Below, in pieces: positions 18,832 to 27,820 of a DNA stretch of 64,000 bases (positions within the stretch are counted from its first letter, which is position 1; the number at the start of each line of letters is the position of its first letter). Source of the DNA: an uncultured Muribaculaceae bacterium. GTDB lineage: Bacteria > Bacteroidota > Bacteroidia > Bacteroidales > Muribaculaceae. The notes beneath the pieces were generated by a model, which did no database searches, was not told the origin of the DNA, and was given only the letters and a program-made list of their open reading frames with translations. The DNA is taken from positions 1-64,000 of the forward strand of contig CAJUKU010000012.1 of the NCBI GenBank assembly GCA_910587425.1, read 5' to 3'. The translations under genes and the position numbers were made by a program.

Positions 18832-19026
18832 ATACAATTTGCTTTGACCGGAAATGCGCGCCGGTGCCTTTACGGGAGCGGCAATTCCGCATGTTTCACT
18901 TGCAAAAATACACAAATTTCCGATCTTTGCCAACATTCTGCCATAAGCCGGTCAAAACGCGCCATAATAGAGTTCGGGAAGCACAAAATCCCCGGTTGAG
19001 CGCAATATCGACTGAGACAGTAATCC

Positions 19027-20295
19027 CTACAACCCTTTCAGTGCCTCCCAATCTATTTCGGGAGCTTCGCCTGTCGGCTCGCAGTGGAAGTTTGTACCCA
19101 TAGGCACAGACTCGTTGAAAAAGCCGCCCATCTTCAGGTAAAATCGGTTGTCGCCTGTCTCACCCCCCTGATAGTCGAGGCGTACCTGCGCGCGCCCGGT
19201 GGCATCATGCGTGAAAGTGGCATCTGTAAGCCGTGTCCATTTGCCTTCTTTGCTACGTGCCCATTGATTGCCGAACAAAACCTTGCGTGACAGATATCCT
19301 TGATCCGGGTTGAAATTCTCAAGAAAGCTATGGGCATGTTTGTACCATGTGTCGGTCATTGGGCGCAGGAAGCTGGCTATCAATTTCCACTCCTTCTCAT
19401 CCGTGGCATAGAAATAGGCGGTGTATGTAGTGTTGCCTTTGCCGTCAGGTCTTACCTGCATCAAAAACTTATATGCTTCGCCGGCTTTCCATGGATATTT
19501 AAGATAACTTTGTCCGCCGGACCCTTCATTCCCAAACTCGCCGATGTGCACATCCTTGCCCCTGCGCAACAGTCTGATCTTCTGGTCATCCGGTATATCT
19601 TTGGGATCCTGTGTGTCAAAAGGACTCCACACTGAGAACAGCACACGGCGCTCTGTCGGCGAGTTGAACTGCATCCCGAAATAGCCTTCGCCGAAGCCGG
19701 CTCCCATGTAGTAGCTGTGCATTGTCTCGCCCTCCTCAGGCACCGTCACTTCATTGTAGAACCATTCGGTATCCCCCTCGGGAAGCTTGTAGCCCATGTG
19801 GACAGACGGACCACGCCGACCCCAGTAGTCAGAAAAATCCTTCACATAATTGCTTTGTACGGCAACATTTTCTGCAATAATTTGCTTGATTTCGCCGAAG
19901 TCAGCACCTTTTTTGGATACACCCTGCATGTCAATCCGCACATATCCCGGCTGCTTTATATCGATCTTTCCTACCGGAACTTTTGTGAACTCATCCGAAT
20001 GGAGGTTGACATTGAAGGTTTGCTCCCCGTAACTGACTTTAATTTCTGAGTTGCCTTTGGCATATAACGACAAATCAGCCTTTGTCGGTTCCTTAAGATA
20101 GAAGTAGACACTTATCACGCTTCCGGGATCAGTCCAATTTTCAAGCCCTTCCTCGGTGATTTGCGCGCCATCTTGCTGATTGGTCACGTACCCGTTGCCC
20201 GAAAGTCCTATGGCGATTTGCTCAGCCTGTACAGATGCAGATGCGCATACGCATGAGCATAGCAATAATGCGAGTGCGCATAACATATTTTTCAT
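19027..20295 (-). CDS. DUF3472 domain exported protein with N-terminal DUF5077-like domain
   Basis: 422 residues with a signal peptide (to about residue 24). Residues 25-145 resemble the beta-sandwich DUF5077 (GYVTNQQDGAQITEEGLENWTDPGSVISVYFYLKEP). Residues about 150-400 match the DUF3472 pattern (GRRGPSVHMGYKLP, EWFYNEVTVP, YYMGAGFGEGYFGMQFNS, RRVLFSVWSPF). Both are found in secreted Bacteroidetes proteins linked to carbohydrate use. Function unknown. The flanking genes are transcribed divergently or away, so it appears to be a single gene. Confidence 0.8.
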   Translation of the reverse strand: MKNMLCALALLLCSCVCASASVQAEQIAIGLSGNGYVTNQQDGAQITEEGLENWTDPGSVISVYFYLKEPTKADLSLYAKGNSEIKVSYGEQTFNVNLHSDEFTKVPVGKIDIKQPGYVRIDMQGVSKKGADFGEIKQIIAENVAVQSNYVKDFSDYWGRRGPSVHMGYKLPEGDTEWFYNEVTVPEEGETMHSYYMGAGFGEGYFGMQFNSPTERRVLFSVWSPFDTQDPKDIPDDQKIRLLRRGKDVHIGEFGNEGSGGQSYLKYPWKAGEAYKFLMQVRPDGKGNTTYTAYFYATDEKEWKLIASFLRPMTDTWYKHAHSFLENFNPDQGYLSRKVLFGNQWARSKEGKWTRLTDATFTHDATGRAQVRLDYQGGETGDNRFYLKMGGFFNESVPMGTNFHCEPTGEAPEIDWEALKGL

Positions 20296-20538
20296 AACGA
20301 ATGTCTTTGATTGATTTATTTATAATATTTCCATATCCCTTTGTTTATCAGCGTGCCGGGCATATAGGCGCCTTGATCAGGAAGCGATGTATCACCAACG
20401 GGAGACGCCTCGGTCAGCAGGCTTGACTGAAAAAACAAGTGCAAGTTATCAAAAACGACTCAAAACCGCAAGAAATAACCCTTAAAAAGATCCCGGCAAG
20501 CACGGCTGATTCACACGACTGTTTTTTTGAACCGCATC

Positions 20539-20571
20539 GTTGTGCGATCCGGATAATTATTCATATATTTG
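20539..20571 (+). promoter_or_regulatory. Promoter for cytidylate-kinase-like gene
   Basis: GTTG (20539-20542), 21 bases, TATATTTG (20564-20571), 43 bases before the ATG. The rest of 20296-20563 shows no gene or clear repeat. Confidence 0.55.
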
Positions 20572-20614
20572 CGTAGCCGAAACATTGCGGCGCTGACAAA
20601 TAACTATCGAAAGC

Positions 20615-21316
20615 ATGAGCACGTCAACTACAGCCGAGAGCAAAGCAAAAGATGCAGCAACCGACAACAGCACAGCGACCCGACGCCATCCGGTGGCTAT
20701 CACCATCGGGCGCCAGTTCGGCAGCGGCGGACGCGAGCTCGGCAAACGCCTTGCCGATGCGTTAGGCTTCAAATATTACGACAAGGAGCTGCTCAGCGAG
20801 GCGGCAAAACGTGCCGGCGTGAGCGAGGAGTTCTTCGAGCGTAACGACGAGCGCGTGCCATCATTCCTCAACGGACTCATATCTTTCGCATTCGGCATGG
20901 CTCCGACAAGCTATTATGCAGGGTCGACATCCATCTCCGACGACAGCCTCTACCGCGCGCAGAGCGATTTCATCCACTCGCTCGCCAACGAGGACTCATG
21001 CGTGATCGTCGGACGCTCAGCCGACTATGTGCTCCGCGATCACCCCGCGCTTGTCAACATTTTCGTCCATGCCTCGATCGACGACCGCATTGAGCGCATA
21101 CTCCGCCGCGAGCCGGAACTGACGCGCGAAAAGGCGCGTGCCAAGGCTGAGAAGATCAACCGGCTCCGCGCCAATTACTATAATTTCTATACCGATAAGA
21201 CATGGGGAGCAGCCGAGAGCTACGACCTCACATTCAACACATCGCTCATAAGCATGGATCAGATCGTCAGCCTTGTGAGCGAATATATCTCTATGCGTTT
21301 CCCCGGAGCAAGATGA
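20615..21316 (+). CDS. Cytidylate kinase-like family protein
   Basis: 233 residues. The P-loop is unusual for a kinase but typical of the Cytidylate_kin2 family: ITIGRQFGSGGRELGKRLADALG (about 30-52). It then has KYYDKELL and the middle segment SCVIVGRSADYVL, with an arginine-rich lid (RIERILRREPELTREKARAKAEKINRLRANYYNFYTDKTWG). It is distinct from canonical Cmk. The phosphate acceptor is not established. It is preceded by its own promoter and is convergent with the HdeD-like gene. Confidence 0.85.
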   Translation: MSTSTTAESKAKDAATDNSTATRRHPVAITIGRQFGSGGRELGKRLADALGFKYYDKELLSEAAKRAGVSEEFFERNDERVPSFLNGLISFAFGMAPTSYYAGSTSISDDSLYRAQSDFIHSLANEDSCVIVGRSADYVLRDHPALVNIFVHASIDDRIERILRREPELTREKARAKAEKINRLRANYYNFYTDKTWGAAESYDLTFNTSLISMDQIVSLVSEYISMRFPGAR

Positions 21317-21338
21317 CTCCGGATGCATCACGACATTG

Positions 21339-21899
21339 TCACTCCGGTAGCTGCTGACGTGTGCGCGCCGGCGACATTGACACCATCTCCAGCAGCGAGT
21401 TGACAGCCGAAGCCACAAGCGCGATACCGGTTATGAGCACCACCGCCGAATTGAGCGTGCGCACGCTCGTGCAAAGCAGCACCACGCCGGCTACTATCAT
21501 CAGCACCGGAATCACATAGAACCACATCGGGAGCACGATCGGCTTAGCCCAGAATCCGATCACTATGATGTGGAAAATTCCATACAATATCAGCAGTGCC
21601 GCGAATATGTAGGCAAGCAGCCCGACGAAAAATGTAGGCTGTATCAGCATCCATGCTCCGAGAGCCATAGCACCCACACTCGCCACTATCGACGCCGACG
21701 ATGCCGAATAATTGATCTGACCGTCATCTTTCTTACGCACCATTGCCGATATAAGGCTATACAGACCGGGGATTACAAGCATCAGTCCCACGGCTACGAC
21801 AATCCACGAAAGGATGTCGACACGGGCATGCCACACTATAAGGAGCACCCCCACCACAAACACGATGATAATCGTGAGCCAATTGTTGCCGGATTTCAT
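21339..21899 (-). CDS. HdeD-like (DUF308) membrane protein
   Basis: 186 residues from the ATG at 21899 (MKSGNNWLTIIIVFVVGVLLI). The frame is open to 21962, but the membrane protein begins here. Six hydrophobic segments are evident, in the repeated pair pattern of DUF308/HdeD proteins (WIVVAVGLMLVIPGLYSLI; SIVASVGAMALGAWMLIQP; LLAYIFAALLILYGIFHII; VIPVLMIVAGVVLL). Inner-membrane protein; HdeD has been linked to acid stress in enterics, but the role here is unknown. Confidence 0.8.
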   Translation of the reverse strand: MKSGNNWLTIIIVFVVGVLLIVWHARVDILSWIVVAVGLMLVIPGLYSLISAMVRKKDDGQINYSASSASIVASVGAMALGAWMLIQPTFFVGLLAYIFAALLILYGIFHIIVIGFWAKPIVLPMWFYVIPVLMIVAGVVLLCTSVRTLNSAVVLITGIALVASAVNSLLEMVSMSPARTRQQLPE

Positions 21900-22031
21900 A
21901 ATTGACAAAACTTTAAAAGGTTTCACACAGGCACAGCCGGCAATACGTCGCCGGAAACTCATCTTCCGGCACTCCGTCCGGCATCCTGCCTGAGTAATAT
22001 TATAACCCCTCCGGCATATATTTGTTCGCCC

Positions 22032-22793
22032 TCACCGGCGCAACCGGTCAATCCACTCCCGCAACAGTCTGTCGCGCATGAAAGCCGCCACGGCATCAGC
22101 CACATCCGAGGCTGATTCAGGCGCATCGGTCAACCGCACATCGGCGGCAGCCCAGACACCGATCTCAGCCGTCGGCAGCGGCGGCGCCGCACCGAATACA
22201 AGATGATCCACATACGGATTCACCCCACGCGCAGCCACCACATCAAGCACACGCACCCCTTTGACGCCCTCGCGCAGCATAATCGACATTATTTCCTGCG
22301 CCGGCAGCTTCACGCAGCTACCGTCAGGAGCGAACTCCACCGAATCGACAATAGCCACGGCGCGCTCAAGCCCCGCAGTATCCGCGGCAAGAAACAACCG
22401 GCATTTGGCATGCGGGGCGCTCCAGGCGAAACTGTCGCGGCACGCCGTGAAGCACTCCTCCATAGCATCCTGCGTGATCCGGCTCTCCACCGAGTCAGCG
22501 GTTATGAAGGCAACCATGAGATCGCGGCGTACGGCATCAGGGAGTCCGCTGTCTACACGTGCCGCATATCCTTCCTTGCGCGCCGCGTCGAGACGCAGCA
22601 GATACCCGGCGAGCATATAGCGTGCGGCGGCGGTGTCGACAGTGTCGGCGCCGAGCAGACGCCGCGCCTCCACCCGGTCGATCACCTCCGCTCCACGCCG
22701 CATCGGCAGCAGATCGTCGATAGACGGCTTTGCGCCGACCCATAGCGGACCGGCGCAAAGCGTAATTATCAGTATCGTTATAAGTCGGATCAC
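22032..22793 (-). CDS. Exported hypothetical protein downstream of guaB
   Basis: 253 residues with a signal peptide (LITILIITLCAGPLWVGA). No domain is certain. The mid-region (MEECFTACRDSFAWSAPHAKCRLFLAADTAGLERAV) vaguely resembles the chaperone part of Bacteroidales SurA/PpiC-type isomerases that often sit next to guaB. No parvulin catalytic core is visible. It starts 6 bases after the guaB stop, so it is co-transcribed. It could be a shrunken isomerase-like chaperone; low certainty. Confidence 0.65.
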   Translation of the reverse strand: MIRLITILIITLCAGPLWVGAKPSIDDLLPMRRGAEVIDRVEARRLLGADTVDTAAARYMLAGYLLRLDAARKEGYAARVDSGLPDAVRRDLMVAFITADSVESRITQDAMEECFTACRDSFAWSAPHAKCRLFLAADTAGLERAVAIVDSVEFAPDGSCVKLPAQEIMSIMLREGVKGVRVLDVVAARGVNPYVDHLVFGAAPPLPTAEIGVWAAADVRLTDAPESASDVADAVAAFMRDRLLREWIDRLRR

Positions 22794-22799
22794 AACCGC

Positions 22800-24278
22800 T
22801 TACTGGTGCGAAGCGCTGTAGTTGGGAGCCTCGCTCGTGATTGCTACATCGTGCGGATGGCTCTCGGCTACACCGGCATTGGTGATGCGGGTGAACTTCG
22901 CCGAGTGCAGTCCCTCGATATCCTTGGCACCGCAGTAGCCCATTCCGGCACGCAGACCTCCAAGCATCTGGTAGGTCACCTCGTAGAGCGAACCCTTGAA
23001 AGGCACGCGGGCGGCGATACCCTCCGGCACGAGTTTCTTCACATCGCTCTCGCCAGCCTGGAAGTAGCGGTCCTTCGAACCCTTCTCCATAGCCTCGAGC
23101 GAGCCCATGCCACGGTAAGCCTTATATTTACGTCCGTTGTAGATGATTGTCTCGCCGGGCGACTCCTCGACACCCGCGAGCATACCTCCGAGCATCACCG
23201 AATAAGCACCCGCTGCGAGAGCCTTCACGATATCGCCCGAATAGCGTATGCCACCGTCGGCGATCAGAGGCACGCCGGTGCCTGCGAGCGCCTTAGCCAC
23301 ATCGTAGACTGCCGAGAGCTGCGGAACACCCACACCGGCGATCACGCGCGTTGTGCAGATCGAGCCGGGACCGATGCCCACCTTCACACCGTCGGCACCG
23401 TTCTCCGCCAGATAGCGTGCGGCATCGCCGGTAGCGATGTTGCCCACCACTACATCAATCTGCGGATACTTCTCCTTCACGGCGCGGAGCACACCCACGA
23501 CACCCTTCGAGTGACCATGCGCGGTATCGATCACGATCGCGTCGACACCCGCCTCAACCAGAGCGTCGACACGCTCCATGCTGTCGGCAGTCACGCCCAC
23601 ACCTGCGGCTACGCGCAGACGTCCGCGCGAATCCTTGCATGCGTTCGGCTTATCCTTAGCTTTCGTTATATCCTTGTATGTCACAAGTCCTATGAGCTTG
23701 CCGTCGTTGTCAACCACCGGCAGCTTCTCGATCTTGTGCTGCTGAAGAATCTGCGCAGCCTCCTCCAGGTTTGTGCTCTGGCGGGTGGTCACAAGATTCT
23801 CTTTCGTCATCACCTCATCGACAGGGCGGTTCAGGTCACGCTCGAAACGCAGATCGCGGTTCGTCACGATGCCCACGAGTTTCCCCTCGTCGTCCACCAC
23901 AGGGATACCGCCGATATGATACTCCTCCATGATCGCGAGCGCCTGCGCCACGGTGCTGCCGCGCTTTATGGTCACCGGATCATAGATCATACCGTTCTCC
24001 GCACGCTTCACGGTGTGCACCTGGCGTGCCTGCTCGGCGATCGACATATTCTTGTGGATCACACCGATGCCGCCCTCGCGAGCTATCGCGATGGCAAGAC
24101 GCGCCTCGGTAACCGTATCCATGGCTGCCGAAACGAGCGGTACATTCAACTCTATGTTGCGGGAAAACTTAGTGCGGAGATTCACTTCACGGGGCAAAAC
24201 CTCCGAATAGGCGGGAATCAGGAGGACATCGTCAAACGTCAGTCCATCCATCTTTACTCGATCTGCAATAAACGACAT
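22800..24278 (-). CDS. guaB: Inosine-5'-monophosphate dehydrogenase
   Basis: 492 residues, usual length. The (beta/alpha)8 barrel starts with LTFDDVLLIPAYSEVLP. Two CBS domains are inserted at about 95-215 (DPVTIKRGSTVAQALAIMEEYHIGGIPVVD). The catalytic Cys loop GPGSICTTRVIAGVGVPQ and the flap region (GMGSLEAM, YEVTYQMLGGLRAGMGYCGA) are intact. It makes XMP from IMP and NAD+, the committed step to GMP. A minus-strand TAACTTTG box at 24308-24315 lies 30 bases upstream. Confidence 0.97.
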   Translation of the reverse strand: MSFIADRVKMDGLTFDDVLLIPAYSEVLPREVNLRTKFSRNIELNVPLVSAAMDTVTEARLAIAIAREGGIGVIHKNMSIAEQARQVHTVKRAENGMIYDPVTIKRGSTVAQALAIMEEYHIGGIPVVDDEGKLVGIVTNRDLRFERDLNRPVDEVMTKENLVTTRQSTNLEEAAQILQQHKIEKLPVVDNDGKLIGLVTYKDITKAKDKPNACKDSRGRLRVAAGVGVTADSMERVDALVEAGVDAIVIDTAHGHSKGVVGVLRAVKEKYPQIDVVVGNIATGDAARYLAENGADGVKVGIGPGSICTTRVIAGVGVPQLSAVYDVAKALAGTGVPLIADGGIRYSGDIVKALAAGAYSVMLGGMLAGVEESPGETIIYNGRKYKAYRGMGSLEAMEKGSKDRYFQAGESDVKKLVPEGIAARVPFKGSLYEVTYQMLGGLRAGMGYCGAKDIEGLHSAKFTRITNAGVAESHPHDVAITSEAPNYSASHQ

Positions 24279-24307
24279 ACTTGGTTAGCTTTGTTTTTTA
24301 TTGCACG

Positions 24308-24315
24308 CAAAGTTA
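24308..24315 (-). promoter_or_regulatory. guaB promoter -7 box
   Basis: TAACTTTG on the minus strand, 30 bases before the guaB ATG. No clear -33 TTTG. Confidence 0.6.
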
Positions 24316-24427
24316 ATAATTTTTTCCCTCCTCCACCCCACCCCACCCCGATTTTTTGCGGATTTTTACGTTGCTGTCACTTGACAGGGCGCCGGATGGT
24401 CACTGACGCGTATTCTCAAGGGGGCGG

Positions 24428-25144
24428 TCACTCGTGCCCGAGGGGAGCTACCACGGCGGCGCGGCTGGCGTCGATCAGCTCGGCGAGATTATGCCCTTCG
24501 GCGGGCGGCAGGATCGGCTTATGGATGGTGAGCCGTATATGCCCGGGGCGCGGGAAGCGGCGGAAACGCGGCAGCACATGGAATGCGCCGTCGATCGTCA
24601 GCGGCACCACCGGAAGCGAGAACTCCATGGCGAGCGTGTAGGCGCCGCGCTTGAAGCGACGCACACTGCCGTCCCACGTGCGCGCACCCTCCGGAAACAC
24701 TACCACCGACATGCCGCTGCTCAGCTGCGCTTCGGCACGCTCCATGGTGCGACGCAGACGCACGGGCGACGAGTTGTCGACATATATCTGTCCCGAGACT
24801 TCGCAGGCATAACCCACAAGCGGGATGCGCCGCAGCTCTTTCTTCATCATCCACCGGAACTGATGATGCAGCCATCCGTAGATGGTGAATATATCGTATG
24901 CCCCCTGATGGTTGGCTACAAACACATAGCTCGTGCGCGGGTCGATGTTCTCACGCCCCTCCACGCTCACCCTCACCCAGGCGAGCCAGCACATCAGCCG
25001 GCTCCACACTACCGGAGGATAATAGCCGCCCCAGCGCCCGGCGCCGAGCACCGACGCCACTATGGTGATCAGAGCTGTGACAACGGTAGCCACCAGCATG
25101 AGCGGCAGCATGATGAATATCTGGTAAATCCTGTAGAGCCACAT
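24428..25144 (-). CDS. plsC: 1-acyl-sn-glycerol-3-phosphate acyltransferase
   Basis: 238 residues. An N-terminal membrane anchor (IFIMLPLMLVATVVTALITIVASVL) precedes the acyltransferase core. The core has the HX4D catalytic motif NHQGAYD (about 78-84), the substrate motif FPEGART and a VPLTIDGAF segment. It acylates lysophosphatidate to phosphatidate at the inner membrane. It lies 25 bases downstream of prfB, likely in one transcript. Confidence 0.9.
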   Translation of the reverse strand: MWLYRIYQIFIMLPLMLVATVVTALITIVASVLGAGRWGGYYPPVVWSRLMCWLAWVRVSVEGRENIDPRTSYVFVANHQGAYDIFTIYGWLHHQFRWMMKKELRRIPLVGYACEVSGQIYVDNSSPVRLRRTMERAEAQLSSGMSVVVFPEGARTWDGSVRRFKRGAYTLAMEFSLPVVPLTIDGAFHVLPRFRRFPRPGHIRLTIHKPILPPAEGHNLAELIDASRAAVVAPLGHE

Positions 25145-25169
25145 AGTCGGAGAGCCGGGAGGTTAACAA

Positions 25170-26288
25170 TTACTGCTGGTCGGTGGCGGCAAACTCCATC
25201 AGATAAGCCTTGATGAAGCCGTCGAGATCGCCGTCCATCACACCGCCAACGTCTGATGTCTGATGTCCGGTGCGGTGGTCTTTCACGCGGCGGTCGTCGA
25301 ACACATAGCTGCGTATCTGCGAACCCCATTCGATCTTCATTTTCCCCGCCTCGATCTTAGCCTGCTCCTGCAAGCGGTGCTGCAGCTCCTTATCGTAGAG
25401 TATGGAGCGCAGCTGACGCATGGCGTTCTCCTTGTTCTTGGGTTGGTCACGCGTCTCGGTGTTCTCGATCAGGATCTCCTCCTTCTCGCCGGTGTAGGGG
25501 TCGGTGAACTGGTAGCGCAGGCGCACGCCCGACTCCACCTTGTTGACGTTCTGACCACCCGCGCCACCGGAGCGGAAGGTGTCCCATGAGAGCAGCGCCG
25601 GATCCACGCGCACCTCAATGGTATCATCTACGAGCGGAGTCACGAATACCGATGCGAACGAGGTCATGCGCTTGCCCTGCGCATTGTAGGGCGACACGCG
25701 CACCAAACGGTGCACACCGTTCTCGCTCTTAAGGTACCCGTAGGCGAAATCACCCTCCACATTTATCGTGCACGATTTGATGCCTGCCTCGTCCCCTTCG
25801 AGCAGGTTGGCGATCGAGGTCTTGTAGCCGTGAGCCTCACACCAGCGCAGGTACATGCGCATGAGCATCTGCGCCCAGTCCTGGCTCTCGGTGCCGCCGG
25901 CACCCGAATTTATCTTCAGTACCACGCCCAGCTTATCCTCCTCGCGGCGCAGCATATTGCGCAGCTCAAGGCGCTCGATCTTGTCGATCACCGACGCATA
26001 GATGGCGTCGAGCTCCTGCTCCTCCATCTCACCGTCCTTCACGAACTCGAAGGCGATCGTCAGCTCCTCGACAGCGTCGGCAACATCCTCGTAGCCGTCG
26101 ATCCATGCCTGCAGATCCTTGATCTTCTTCATCTGAGCCTGCGCCTCCTTCGGGTGCTCCCAGAAGTCGGGCACATGGGTGCGCAGCTCCTCCTCCTCAA
26201 CCTCAATGCGTTTTGAATCAATATCGAGATAGCGGGCGAGCGCGTCGCGGCGTTCGGCGGTTTCCTTAAGCTGTTCCTGCGTGATCAT
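25170..26288 (-). CDS. prfB: Peptide chain release factor 2
   Basis: 373 residues from the ATG at 26288 (MITQEQLKETAERRDALARYLDIDSK). The frame is open to 26351. The GGQ motif (RSGGAGGQNVNKVESG) and RF-family body are intact. The reading frame runs straight through the region where many bacteria have the autoregulatory UGA frameshift (after ARYLD), so no programmed frameshift is used here. The stop-codon recognition tripeptide appears as SPY (RVSPYNAQGKRMTSF) rather than the textbook SPF. Releases peptides at UAA/UGA. Confidence 0.95.
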   Translation of the reverse strand: MITQEQLKETAERRDALARYLDIDSKRIEVEEEELRTHVPDFWEHPKEAQAQMKKIKDLQAWIDGYEDVADAVEELTIAFEFVKDGEMEEQELDAIYASVIDKIERLELRNMLRREEDKLGVVLKINSGAGGTESQDWAQMLMRMYLRWCEAHGYKTSIANLLEGDEAGIKSCTINVEGDFAYGYLKSENGVHRLVRVSPYNAQGKRMTSFASVFVTPLVDDTIEVRVDPALLSWDTFRSGGAGGQNVNKVESGVRLRYQFTDPYTGEKEEILIENTETRDQPKNKENAMRQLRSILYDKELQHRLQEQAKIEAGKMKIEWGSQIRSYVFDDRRVKDHRTGHQTSDVGGVMDGDLDGFIKAYLMEFAATDQQ

Positions 26289-26355
26289 TATATATCGGTG
26301 TGATTTATGTTTCTCCTTACGGCGGCATGAGAGGAGCCGCCTGTCGTTCAAGGTG

Positions 26356-26363
26356 CAAAGTTA
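26356..26363 (-). promoter_or_regulatory. prfB promoter -7 box
   Basis: Minus-strand TAACTTTG, 67 bases before the chosen prfB ATG. It lies only 4 bases upstream of the longest possible frame start (26351), which makes that longer start unlikely. Confidence 0.6.
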
Positions 26364-26418
26364 GCAAGATTTTCCGAAACCGCCGCCAACTCCCCCGACG
26401 TAAACCGCACAACCCATT

Positions 26419-27369
26419 CTATCCACACGTCACGCTTTCCACCCGCGGGATTGCCGACAGGGTGAACCGCTGCAGCAGATCCTCCGGAGTGCACGGTTCA
26501 CCGGTCGGATTTATGCCGGCGAGTCTGCCGAGCATCCCTATTATCTCGCGCGCCGTGTAGCGGCTGCGGAGAGCGTCGAGAGCCATCTGCGGGTCACGCT
26601 TCGAGAGCCGCTGACCCGCGGCGTTGCACACCAGCGGCAGATGCACATACTCCGGAGGCTCATATCCGAGCACACGGTGCAGCGCGATCTGCTGTGCGGC
26701 GGAGCCGAGAAGATCACAGCCCCGCACCACCTCCGTCACACCCATCAGCGCGTCATCGACCACCACGGCGAGCTGATACGCCCACGCTCCGTCGGCGCGC
26801 CGCACCACATAGTCGCCGCACTCGCACTGCAGCGACACACGCTGCCGCCCGAAAACGCCGTCTGTAAATTCCACCTCCGGCTCATCGCCGACATACAGAC
26901 GCACCGAGCTTCGTCCGTCGCCCCAATCCACCTGCCGCGGCAGCCCCTCCGGGCGGCAACGACCCGTGTAGAGCGTCCTGCCGTCCGACGCATGAGGCGC
27001 CTGCGTGGCATTGAGGTCGGCGCGCGTGCAACGGCAGGGGTACACAAGTCCTGCGTCACGCAGCCGTCCCAACGCCGCCTCATACAGCTCTCCGCGCCGC
27101 GACTGCGAGTACGGTCCCGCCTCACCACGGTCGGCAAGTCCCCCTTCATCCCAGTCGAGACCCAACCAGAGCAGATCCTCCTCGATCTGACGCGCATAGT
27201 CTGCCTTGGAGCGTTGCGGATCAAGATCCTCGATACGGAGTATCCAGTTTCCGCCGCGCGAGCGCACCGACAGCCACGACACAAGCGCTGTCAGCAGATT
27301 GCCTAAATGCATACGTCCAGTGGGCGACGGCGCGAACCGCCCCACCGGCACATGCGTAATGGTATTCAT
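26419..27369 (-). CDS. gluQ: Glutamyl-Q tRNA(Asp) synthetase
   Basis: 316 residues, shorter than GltX and lacking the anticodon-binding domain. Class I motifs: GRFAPSPTGRMHLGNLLTAL (HIGH-like) and RLSKRDPQ (KMSKS-like). Zinc-ligand cysteines fit the GluQ-RS pattern in YPCRCTR and YTGRCR, with LRIEDLDPQRS after the HIGH motif. The enzyme charges Glu onto queuosine-34 of tRNA-Asp. Monocistronic as far as visible. Confidence 0.9.
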   Translation of the reverse strand: MNTITHVPVGRFAPSPTGRMHLGNLLTALVSWLSVRSRGGNWILRIEDLDPQRSKADYARQIEEDLLWLGLDWDEGGLADRGEAGPYSQSRRGELYEAALGRLRDAGLVYPCRCTRADLNATQAPHASDGRTLYTGRCRPEGLPRQVDWGDGRSSVRLYVGDEPEVEFTDGVFGRQRVSLQCECGDYVVRRADGAWAYQLAVVVDDALMGVTEVVRGCDLLGSAAQQIALHRVLGYEPPEYVHLPLVCNAAGQRLSKRDPQMALDALRSRYTAREIIGMLGRLAGINPTGEPCTPEDLLQRFTLSAIPRVESVTCG

Positions 27370-27373
27370 AACC

Positions 27374-27702
27374 TAAGAGCTTGTTTAAAAACAAATGTGA
27401 AAATCTCGGTCGAAAAGCTTGTGGCAGATTTTATCTTGAAACGAAGGAGCATAGTGAACTATGTGACTGAGTTGAAAGATAAAAGATGCCCAAGATTTTC
27501 GCTCTGAGGTAATTAATGCAAAATAAATTTCAATAATAAAGAGCTTTAATAACTGTGAAATCACTTTCGCCTCGGTGTCCCTTTGGTTGAATTTCTGTTA
27601 TTCGTCGGTCACGATGCCCGCATCGCTTTCTCCTCATAACAAGAAATTTATCTCAAAGATACACCGCCGAGATATTCACATTTGTTATTAAACAAGCTCT
27701 AA
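27374..27702. mobile_element. 323-bp MITE-like element
   Basis: 33-bp terminal inverted repeats at 27377-27409 and 27667-27699 match at 31 of 33 positions (ends GAGCTTGTTTAA). They are flanked by the direct repeat TAA at 27374-27376 and 27700-27702. The interior is AT-rich against GC-rich neighbours and has no credible ORF. 27405-27508 is itself a long imperfect palindrome centred on CATAGTGAACTATG (27450-27463). A TNA-type target duplication suggests mobilisation by an IS5-group transposase; that is inference. Confidence 0.85.
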
Positions 27703-27760
27703 AAAAATAGACCGGAGCCGGAAGCCGCCTTGCGAGTGCAGGGCTGCAACCGGCTCCGGT
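27703..27760 (-). terminator. Terminator of nagA-pfp
   Basis: ACCGGAGCCGG (27711-27721) pairs with CCGGCTCCGGT (27750-27760), an 11-bp perfect stem. On the minus strand a T-run (27702-27707 as A on plus) follows. The MITE inserted right at the end of this T-run. Confidence 0.85.
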
Positions 27761-27820
27761 GCAAGCTGTATTGAAGGTTAAAAAGTTTCAGTGTCTGTTC
27801 ACTTACCGCTCCACTTCAGA

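Noticed and set aside
22806..24641. Long plus-strand ORF of 611 codons over guaB
   Set aside because: Antisense shadow of the clear guaB gene in GC-rich DNA; histidine- and arginine-rich nonsense.
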